A DNA stretch of 20,529 nucleotides from DAOVDI01 sp965373045 (GTDB lineage Bacteria; Acidobacteriota; Aminicenantia; Aminicenantales; Aminicenantaceae): contig CBDVEQ010000018.1 of the NCBI GenBank assembly GCA_965373045.1, positions 1-20,529 of the forward strand. Reading direction: 5' to 3'. Every line of letters starts with the position of its first letter. Positions within the stretch are counted from its first letter, which is position 1. Below, piece by piece: positions 14,350 through 20,529 of the stretch. Below the pieces are notes generated by a model that had not been told where the DNA came from, made no database searches, and saw nothing but the letters and a program-made list of their open reading frames with translations. Made by a program: the position numbers and the translations under genes.

Positions 14350-16122
14350 ATGAAGAACGCCCTAAAAATCTGTGTGCTCTTTTTTCTTGGTGTGCAGTTG
14401 TCTCCCCTAGCCGGCATCTTATCTACACAAGAAAATATCTCTCCCCGGCTGCTGAATCTGATTACTCAAAAAGGAGAAAATCATAGGTTTACTGCTTGGG
14501 TCTTTTTTTCGGATAAGGGAACGGACCTGGCTCAGCAGATTGAAACCGCATATCTCTCTTTGAACCCACGAACTATGCAAAGAAGGCTGCGGCATCGGGG
14601 AAATACATCACTTGCAGATGCCTATGATGTGCCGGTCAAGGAAGAGTATGTCGATTTAGTAGGAAAGCTTGTTTCCCGGATTCGCCATCGTTCCCGCTGG
14701 CTGAATGCGGTTTCAGTAGAAGCTTCCGGACAGATTTTGATAAAAGTATCTGAACTGGATTTTGTGAAACGAATAGAAAAAGTGGCCAGTTACAGGTTTC
14801 GTAAGCCGCATGTGACAAGTACGATTCGACCAGAGAAATCAATTCCGGTCTTAAAGAAATACACCCTGGACTATGGCCCCTCCTATTCCCAGGTCACACA
14901 ATTGAATGTTCCGGTTCTTCACGATATGGGCTACAGCGGTAATGGTGTCTTGATCTGCATGCTGGACACTGGATTCAATAACTTGAATCATCAAGCACTT
15001 GATCATTTGCATATCATATCTACTTGGGATTTTGTAAATGGAGATCCTAATGTTTTTGACGAGCCGGGACAGATGGGCGTGGGTGAACACGGCACTGAAA
15101 CATTAGGAACCATTGCCGGTTACCACCCCGGGAGATTGATTGGACCGGCTTATGGTGCCAGCTTTATTCTGGGAAAGACAGAGAATACAACTTGGGAGCG
15201 GCATATTGAAGAGGACCATTGGGTAGCTGGCGCCGAATGGGCGGATGCTTTGGGTGCGGATATTATCAGCAGTTCCTTAGGCTACCGGGATGAATTTACT
15301 CATGGAGAAACAGATTATTCCTGGGAAGACATGGACGGTCAGACAACGATCGTAACTAAGGGAGCTAATATTGCAGCCGGCAAGGGGATACTGATCGTCA
15401 ATTCGGCCGGGAATGAAGGGACATCTATTCCGCCTGAGAACTCCCTTCTCGGACCTGCAGACAGCCCCTATGTTCTGGCTGCCGGAGCCGTAAATTCCAC
15501 TGGACAAAAGACAGATTTCAGCTCAACCGGGCCTACCTCTGACGGCCGCATTAAGCCCGATGTCATGGCTCAGGGACTCGATGTGTTTAGTGCGGGTATT
15601 CATCATGAGGATGAATATGTGTATCTTGACGGCACTTCTTTTTCATGTCCTTTACTGGCGGGAGTGGCCGCACTTGTTTTGGAGATCAATCCCACCTGGT
15701 CGAATCAAGATATCATGGCTGCGCTGAAAATTACGCCCAGCAATGCCGATGCTCCTGATAATCTTATGGGATGGGGAATCGCAAATGCCTTCGATGCCGC
15801 ATTTTATGCTCTAAAATCAATTTACCCACCTAACTTTTTTTCCTTGGAAAGAAAGAAAAATAATTATGGTTTTTTCGTCCAGTATGTCGACAGTTTTTCC
15901 TGGCAACATAATCCCAGAAATATCCCCCCGGTTGCAAACTATCGCATATATGCCCAGCCCTTGAATGGTTCGAATCAGTCCTATAGTCTGATTGCAGAAT
16001 TGGAGGGGGGAGTTTTGAGTTATGAACGAAGAGGATTGCTGGCAGATGAAACCTTTCTTTATAAGATTACTTCAGTCAATGCTGCGGGGGAAGAAAGTGA
16101 TCCCGATTATGTGAGGAATTAA
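14350..16122 (+). CDS. Secreted subtilisin-family (S8) serine protease with C-terminal FN3-like domain
   Basis: 590 residues from the ATG at 14350. An in-frame ATG at 14257 would add 31 residues without a ribosome-binding site and would bury the signal peptide, so the later start is preferred. Signal peptide ~1-22 (MKNALKICVLFFLGVQLSPLAG). A propeptide-like region runs to about residue 165. The catalytic domain is at ~185-490: Asp206 in ICMLDTGF, His247 in GEHGTE, Asn355 in NSAGNEG (oxyanion hole), Ser430 in GTSFSCP. All triad residues are present, so it should be active. The last ~95 residues (NYRIYAQPLNGS, then ETFLYKITSVNAAGEESD) look like a fibronectin type III domain. There is no recognisable type IX secretion C-terminal domain. 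It is coupled to the outer-membrane barrel gene two bases downstream. Confidence 0.92.
   Translation: MKNALKICVLFFLGVQLSPLAGILSTQENISPRLLNLITQKGENHRFTAWVFFSDKGTDLAQQIETAYLSLNPRTMQRRLRHRGNTSLADAYDVPVKEEYVDLVGKLVSRIRHRSRWLNAVSVEASGQILIKVSELDFVKRIEKVASYRFRKPHVTSTIRPEKSIPVLKKYTLDYGPSYSQVTQLNVPVLHDMGYSGNGVLICMLDTGFNNLNHQALDHLHIISTWDFVNGDPNVFDEPGQMGVGEHGTETLGTIAGYHPGRLIGPAYGASFILGKTENTTWERHIEEDHWVAGAEWADALGADIISSSLGYRDEFTHGETDYSWEDMDGQTTIVTKGANIAAGKGILIVNSAGNEGTSIPPENSLLGPADSPYVLAAGAVNSTGQKTDFSSTGPTSDGRIKPDVMAQGLDVFSAGIHHEDEYVYLDGTSFSCPLLAGVAALVLEINPTWSNQDIMAALKITPSNADAPDNLMGWGIANAFDAAFYALKSIYPPNFFSLERKKNNYGFFVQYVDSFSWQHNPRNIPPVANYRIYAQPLNGSNQSYSLIAELEGGVLSYERRGLLADETFLYKITSVNAAGEESDPDYVRN
16113..16117 (+). 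promoter_or_regulatory. Ribosome-binding site inside the protease gene supporting a GTG start
   Basis: GAGGA lies within the last codons of the protease gene, seven bases before the GTG at 16125. It fixes the start of the barrel gene and implies translational coupling. Confidence 0.6.
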
Positions 16123-16124
16123 AA

Positions 16125-16706
16125 GTGACAACCCGGATTTCAAGAAAACTTTTAGCTCTGCTGGCACTGGTCCTATTTTTTAACCCGGCGCTACAGGCAT
16201 TTGATATTGCCGCCGGCCTGAATATAGGGAAGCGTTTGATTGATGATCCTTTTATACGGGATGTTTATGGCCATGGGTATGTCTTCCAGCCATTTTTACG
16301 GTATAATTACACCAACCTGTTGGCCATTGAAGCTGCCTATGAGGGTGGTTATAAAAGAGACGGACGTATTGGTCTTTTTCAGGAGGAAAGCACCTTAAGC
16401 ATAACAGGCTGGGAACTATCCGGGATCTTGTATTACCGTATCCACAATTTTGTGCCTTTTATTAGATTTGGAGTGGGATATTATGATTATCGCCAGGATA
16501 TAGTCAGTGAATTTGTTCATTTCGAGGTGGATAACCATAAAATCACATATATTATGGGTGGAGGTATAACCATTTTCCTGAATAACAGCTTTTTCTTGAA
16601 TACTGAAGTTAAATATATTCCGTTTAAGGTTACACCAGTTGATATAGAAGTGGATTTAAGTGGAATGCGTTTTATGCTAGGAATTGGATACCGGTTTGCT
16701 TTATAA
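16125..16706 (+). CDS. Small outer-membrane beta-barrel protein
   Basis: 193 residues, GTG start. Signal peptide ~1-25 (basic MTTRISRK, core LLALLALVLFFNPALQA, cleavage before FD). The rest consists of alternating amphipathic strands with glycine and aromatics (GHGYVFQPFLRYNYTNLLAI, FIRFGVGYYDYRQDI, ITYIMGGGITIFLNNSF, MRFMLGIGYRFAL), typical of an eight-stranded outer-membrane barrel of the general OmpW/OmpX or porin-like fold (DUF-level assignment only). It starts two bases after the protease stop, so it is co-translated with a secreted protease. It could anchor, export or be processed by that protease; this is inference. Exact family not recognised. Confidence 0.8.
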   Translation: MTTRISRKLLALLALVLFFNPALQAFDIAAGLNIGKRLIDDPFIRDVYGHGYVFQPFLRYNYTNLLAIEAAYEGGYKRDGRIGLFQEESTLSITGWELSGILYYRIHNFVPFIRFGVGYYDYRQDIVSEFVHFEVDNHKITYIMGGGITIFLNNSFFLNTEVKYIPFKVTPVDIEVDLSGMRFMLGIGYRFAL

Positions 16707-16841
16707 AATCATTAATACTTGTTTTATCATCATATATAATTTCCTTTTGTCAAAATACCTAGACAATCAAACAAATTAGATTGTTAATATTATTTTCTTT
16801 TAAGAATTGAAAATTTCCGAGGATTTTTTTATCATTGAGTT

Positions 16842-18083
16842 ATGAATAAGAAATTTTTATTTATAAGCGTTTTTTTGGTATCAGGCTTGATTTTTATGAC
16901 CATCGCTGCAAAAAAATCCAGCCAGCAACTTTCCCCCATTGAGCAACTGGGAAAGAAGATGTTTTTTGATGAAAATTTATCCATACCTGTCGGACAGTCC
17001 TGTGCCACCTGTCACGGACGAGAAGCCGGCTGGAGTGGTCCTGATTCCCTGATCAATAAATCCACTGCTGTTTATCCAGGGGCTATTAAATCCCGTTTTG
17101 GCAACCGCAGGCCCCCCACTGCTGCCTACGGCGGTTGGACCCCTATCCTGCACCTTGATCAGTCTGAGGAAGAGCCCTTGTTTGTAGGGGGATTATTCTG
17201 GGATGGCCGGGCCACCGGCTGGGAGATAGACGATCCCTTGGCAGAACAAGCTATGGGTCCTTTTCTTAATCCTCTGGAACAAAATGTCATGGATAAAAAG
17301 ATTGTTGCTCAGAAGGTATTAAAATCTGATTATGCCTACCTTTTTAAAAAAGTTTGGGGTAAGGACTCGCTATCTTTGGAGAATTATGAAAAAACCTTTG
17401 TGAAAATCGCCCAATCCATAGCTGCATATGAGCGTTCCATTGAATTAAATCCCTTTAGTTCCAAGTTTGATGACTTTTGGCGCCAGGCTAAAAGGGCTGG
17501 CTTGGATATAGAGAAAATCGATGAAAAAAATTACACTAAATTTATGAATTTGGGTTTAAATGATGAAGAAGTAAAGGGATTAATGCTTTTTAACACCCAG
17601 GGATTATGTGCAGAATGCCATGTCTTGACTTCCATAAATGGAAATCCACCCCTGTTCACCGATTTTACCTTTGATAATCTTGGCGTACCCAAAAATCCCA
17701 AAAATCCCTTTTACAAAGCCGGTAAGGAGTGGAATCCCGATGGCGCTAACTGGGTGGATAAAGGCCTGGGAGCCTTTTTAAAAACCACCAAAAAATATAA
17801 TAAACTCGCCAAAGAAAACTATGGTAAACATAAAGTACCAACCCTTCGTAATCTAGATAAACGACCAAATCCTGATTTTGTCAAAGTATTTATGCACAAT
17901 GGGGTGTTTAGTTCCTTAAAAGAGGTTGTTGATTTTTACAATACTCGTGATTTACCGAAGAAAAAATGGCCAGAACCAGAAGTAAAAGTAAATATCAACA
18001 AGGATGAACTGGGGAATCTAAAATTAACCGAAGCTGAAGTTAATGCCATTGTAATCTTTATGAAAACCCTCTCTGACCGGTAA
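16842..18083 (+). CDS. Di-haem cytochrome c peroxidase / MauG-family protein
   Basis: 413 residues. Signal peptide ~1-23 (FLFISVFLVSGLIFMTIAA). Two c-type haem sites: CATCH at 54-58 and CAECH at 256-260. Other family marks are LGKKMFFDENLS (37-48), FWDGRA (119-124), EQAMGPFLNP (135-144), KVPTLRNL (331-338) and FMHNG (350-354), whose Met351 is the probable axial ligand of the electron-transfer haem. The family reduces hydrogen peroxide with electrons from small cytochromes, or oxidises other substrates, in the periplasm. The haem motifs are about 200 residues apart and the protein is longer than classical CcpA-type enzymes (about 320-350), so it belongs to an extended subfamily and peroxidase activity is not certain. 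The ribosome-binding site is weak (GAGGA lies ~20 bases upstream). The gene is AT-richer than the envelope genes and appears monocistronic. Confidence 0.92.
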   Translation: MNKKFLFISVFLVSGLIFMTIAAKKSSQQLSPIEQLGKKMFFDENLSIPVGQSCATCHGREAGWSGPDSLINKSTAVYPGAIKSRFGNRRPPTAAYGGWTPILHLDQSEEEPLFVGGLFWDGRATGWEIDDPLAEQAMGPFLNPLEQNVMDKKIVAQKVLKSDYAYLFKKVWGKDSLSLENYEKTFVKIAQSIAAYERSIELNPFSSKFDDFWRQAKRAGLDIEKIDEKNYTKFMNLGLNDEEVKGLMLFNTQGLCAECHVLTSINGNPPLFTDFTFDNLGVPKNPKNPFYKAGKEWNPDGANWVDKGLGAFLKTTKKYNKLAKENYGKHKVPTLRNLDKRPNPDFVKVFMHNGVFSSLKEVVDFYNTRDLPKKKWPEPEVKVNINKDELGNLKLTEAEVNAIVIFMKTLSDR

Positions 18084-18298
18084 TTTGCCGGGGACTGTGC
18101 ATGAAAACTTGAATTTATATTATTAAATCCAGCTTGTTAACAGGACTATAAATCCTACAATTATTATAAAATTTCCCTAATTTGGACATATTGTCACACT
18201 GCTTTCTGACTGGTTACCAGACCGAATATTTCGGCCGAGGATTTTAGGGACAAGTCTATATTGATCTTTGGGGATCTATTTGTTGCATGAATTCTCTG
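18084..18298. other. AT-rich spacer between convergent genes
   Basis: It separates the cytochrome peroxidase gene from the convergent kinase gene. The only structure seen is a short palindrome, CCGAATATTTCGG (18222-18234), with no T-run behind it. No convincing terminator, RNA gene or reading frame was found. Confidence 0.5.
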
Positions 18299-20529
18299 TC
18301 ATTTCAACCCAGCCAGCCTCTGCTTTGCATCTTCAACTTCGGGGAGGCCGGGATCGGCGTCTTTCCAGAGCTCGAGAAATTTTTCGTAGTATTCGATGGC
18401 TTTGCCTTTCCAGTTCTTCTGCTCATACAGCTTGGCCAATCTGTAATGGAATTTCGGGTGAATGAAACGGCGTTCTCTGTTTTCCGAATTAAAAGTGACC
18501 AACTTCTCATACTCGTCAATGGCCTTATCCAGCTCACCCATCTGCACATAGATCCTGGGCAGTGTATCTCTCATCGAAGGAAAATTGTAATACATCGGAT
18601 CCAGATCATTTCCCCAAGAAGGTAATTTTGGAATTTTTAGTTTTTTATAAGCAGATACGGCCGCATCAAAAGAGCTTTCTGCCAGGAGTATCTCTGCTGT
18701 TAAAAAGTTAATAAAAAATTCTCCAGACTCTTCAGAATACTCGCTCTGGGGTAAAAAGGTTTTGATCTCATTAAGTCTTGATTCTGCCTTTTCCACAAGA
18801 CCTTCTTTTAGATCAATCAGACCCAATAGAAAATTGTATTCAATGGAATAATTGGCTTTGTAAAGCGGACGACTATCAACACTGATTTCAAACCAATTCT
18901 TTGTGTGTTTCCGGCTGAGAATAAGTTCCCCCCTGTCGTAATAAATCCATCCAATCAACCAGTCTGCTCTCGCCTTAAGGCGCTCATTTCCCACCGAATC
19001 CGCCAGAATCTTTGCCTGGTTCATATCACTGATGAACTGGTCTCGGATTCCCAGCCAGTAATGATAAAATCCTTTCCAGAGAAACCCTCCCGCTTTAATT
19101 CCAGGAGAAGGAGCCGTGGCGATATGCTGTTCTGCCCACTCTAGAGCTTCAGAGAAACTTTCTTTCAAGGCATAGATGTAAGCAATTTGCAGGCTCGAGC
19201 CGAAGTCTGTTTTAATCTTCAGCACATCCTTGTATTTGGACAAAGCTTCATCCAGCCGGCCCATATGAAGATAGAGCTCGGCAATCGAATCAATCGGGTT
19301 CGGATCTCCGGGAAGCTGCGCTTTGTATCTTTCAAAATATTCCAGGGCCTTATCATATTTATCCATTTCCAAATAAGTATAGGCAATCATATTTAACGCG
19401 TTCGGAAAATTGGGATCCAGAGTCAGCGCCTTGTTGTACTCCTCGATAGCCTGTTCGAATAGGTTTCGATAGCCCAAGTTTACGGCAAGCCAGTAATGGG
19501 AACTCTTTTCTCTGGGAAATTCTTCTGTCATCTTTTCGAGAAGCCCAATCCCTTTATCCAAGTCGTCTTCTATCCAAAGCGCATGAGTGACTTCTATGTA
19601 AAGTCTTGTCTTTTTTGATGCATTCTCTGATAGAACTTGAGCTCTCCCCAGAGCTTCTTCTGAAGATTCAATATTTCCCAGACTTCTGTGTTCAAGGGAA
19701 AGCCATAGGTAGGCGTCTGCAAAATTCGGGTCGATCTCTACGGCTTTTTTAAAAAACTCGAGAGCTTCGACGTAATCAAATTTTTCATCAGCACGCCTTC
19801 CTTTCAAAAAATAGTCGTATGCCTCGATAGAGCCGGTCATTAAATTCGCGATCTTTAAAGCTCCTGTTTCCAGCCTGCGTTCAGAGATACCGGCCCCTTG
19901 CAAGATTTCTCTGCTCAATTCGTCGATTTGAGTCCTGATGATACTTCCTTCTCCCTCGCCGCTTGCGCTGGCGCTTTTTAAAAGCTCTTTGGTCTCGACA
20001 TCGAGAATCTTAACATCTGTGGCAAACACATCTCCGGCTTTGCCGTAACTGCCAAGGACAATTGTGTTAATACCCTCCTGACGGCACAATTCAAATCCCA
20101 GGTCTCTATCGATAAATTCCACGTCTTCTTTGTCGAGCTGCTCGATAAGATCACGCATCCTTTCCCAGGACATAACATCAAAGTATCCGGATTGCTCAAG
20201 GCTTGTGATAAGAAGATTGGGAATGATCTTGCTGAGATGATCGAACTGAGTATCCCCGGTCTGGTTCTCAAAACTTATGACGGCTATGGCCTGCTTCTGC
20301 TGTATTGGAGAAGGCGCTTCCTGGTGTAAAAAAACGCGCCACACAATAAACACTGTAAGGACGAGAGCCAGAACAAGAAGAGCCGGGACTATGGCCCTTT
20401 TCATATTGAAAGTGACCGTGATTTCCCTTGAAGTAATTGGCTTCCGCTTTGGTACTGTCTTTTCAGTCGTCGGAAGGCCCTGCTCGATCTTTTCGAGTTC
20501 GGACCGAACCTCAGAGGTACTCTGGTAGC
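18299..20529 (-). CDS. Receptor-type Ser/Thr protein kinase, C-terminal part (kinase domain mostly outside window)
   Basis: The minus-strand frame stays open to the right edge, so the ATG at 20404 is internal. The 41 residues before it (YQSTSEVRSELEKIEQGLP, then TVPKRKPITSREITVTFN) look like the end of a Hanks-type kinase domain ('RYQS..E+' helix) plus a basic juxtamembrane linker. One membrane helix follows (4-24 counted from that Met, IVPALLVLALVLTVFIVW). Then comes a TolB-N/FlgO-like domain (~38-165: AIAVISFENQTGDTQFDHL, TIVLGSYGKAGDVFATDV), and about 500 residues of TPRs (for example ALEFFKKAVEIDPNFADAYL, AIEEYNKALTLDPNFPNALN). The kinase would be cytoplasmic and the TPR sensor outside the inner membrane. 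Such proteins are numerous in Acidobacteriota-like genomes. The convergent neighbour is the cytochrome peroxidase. Confidence 0.8.
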   Translation of the reverse strand, partial: YQSTSEVRSELEKIEQGLPTTEKTVPKRKPITSREITVTFNMKRAIVPALLVLALVLTVFIVWRVFLHQEAPSPIQQKQAIAVISFENQTGDTQFDHLSKIIPNLLITSLEQSGYFDVMSWERMRDLIEQLDKEDVEFIDRDLGFELCRQEGINTIVLGSYGKAGDVFATDVKILDVETKELLKSASASGEGEGSIIRTQIDELSREILQGAGISERRLETGALKIANLMTGSIEAYDYFLKGRRADEKFDYVEALEFFKKAVEIDPNFADAYLWLSLEHRSLGNIESSEEALGRAQVLSENASKKTRLYIEVTHALWIEDDLDKGIGLLEKMTEEFPREKSSHYWLAVNLGYRNLFEQAIEEYNKALTLDPNFPNALNMIAYTYLEMDKYDKALEYFERYKAQLPGDPNPIDSIAELYLHMGRLDEALSKYKDVLKIKTDFGSSLQIAYIYALKESFSEALEWAEQHIATAPSPGIKAGGFLWKGFYHYWLGIRDQFISDMNQAKILADSVGNERLKARADWLIGWIYYDRGELILSRKHTKNWFEISVDSRPLYKANYSIEYNFLLGLIDLKEGLVEKAESRLNEIKTFLPQSEYSEESGEFFINFLTAEILLAESSFDAAVSAYKKLKIPKLPSWGNDLDPMYYNFPSMRDTLPRIYVQMGELDKAIDEYEKLVTFNSENRERRFIHPKFHYRLAKLYEQKNWKGKAIEYYEKFLELWKDADPGLPEVEDAKQRLAGLK

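Noticed and set aside
16763..16784. Inverted repeat ACAATC ... GATTGT upstream of the cytochrome peroxidase gene as an operator
   Set aside because: Six-base arms in AT-rich DNA occur easily by chance, and no clear promoter could be placed around it.
18222..18234. Palindrome CCGAATATTTCGG between convergent genes as a terminator
   Set aside because: Five-base stem without a following T-run.
1..20529. CRISPR array, tRNA/rRNA, phage or insertion-sequence genes
   Set aside because: No regularly spaced repeats, no cloverleaf-like sequence, and no transposase or integrase motifs were seen on either strand.

Overview
The window looks like a chromosomal segment from an Acidobacteriota-type bacterium, most likely Candidatus Aminicenantes (OP8) or a close relative. 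I infer this from the combination of several GWxTD-domain proteins, an Oar-like TonB-dependent receptor with an N-terminal carboxypeptidase-regulatory-like domain, a membrane Ser/Thr kinase carrying an extracytoplasmic TPR array, and moderate GC with AT-rich spacers. No rRNA, tRNA, CRISPR array, integrase or transposase is visible. Almost every product carries an export signal, so the region is devoted to the cell envelope.

Layout. (1) 1-6405, plus strand: two tandem copies of a two-gene unit. Each unit is an exported SH3-like plus outer-membrane beta-barrel protein followed by a large periplasmic GWxTD/TPR protein; the first copy is cut by the left edge. (2) 6406-6965: AT-rich spacer holding what looks like the decayed 3' end of a membrane glycosyltransferase gene on the minus strand. 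(3) 6966-10034, plus: a 1022-residue TonB-dependent receptor ended by a perfect 16-bp terminator hairpin, followed by a diverged copy of a dispersed repeat of the 'GTCATTGCGAG...GAAGCAATC' type. (4) 14170-10206, minus: a three-gene operon from a strong sigma70-type promoter: a GWxTD/TPR protein with a TTG start, a short GWxTD protein (ATGA overlap), and a lipoprotein with a carboxypeptidase-regulatory-like domain and TPRs. (5) 14350-16706, plus: a subtilisin-family protease coupled to a small outer-membrane beta-barrel. (6) 16842-18083, plus: a secreted di-haem cytochrome c peroxidase/MauG-family protein. (7) 20529-18299, minus: the C-terminal part of a receptor-type Ser/Thr protein kinase (end of kinase domain, one membrane helix, TolB-N-like domain, TPR array), cut by the right edge.

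How the parts fit. The window contains four GWxTD paralogues whose signature changes from GWRTD and GWQTD to GWRTE and GWLQD. Two are each paired with an SH3/beta-barrel gene. With the TonB receptor and the regulatory-domain lipoprotein, they suggest an envelope module in which periplasmic TPR/GWxTD scaffolds work with outer-membrane barrels. The function of the GWxTD family is not established, so this is inference. The tandem SH3-barrel/GWxTD-TPR cassette is the strongest candidate here for an undescribed system.
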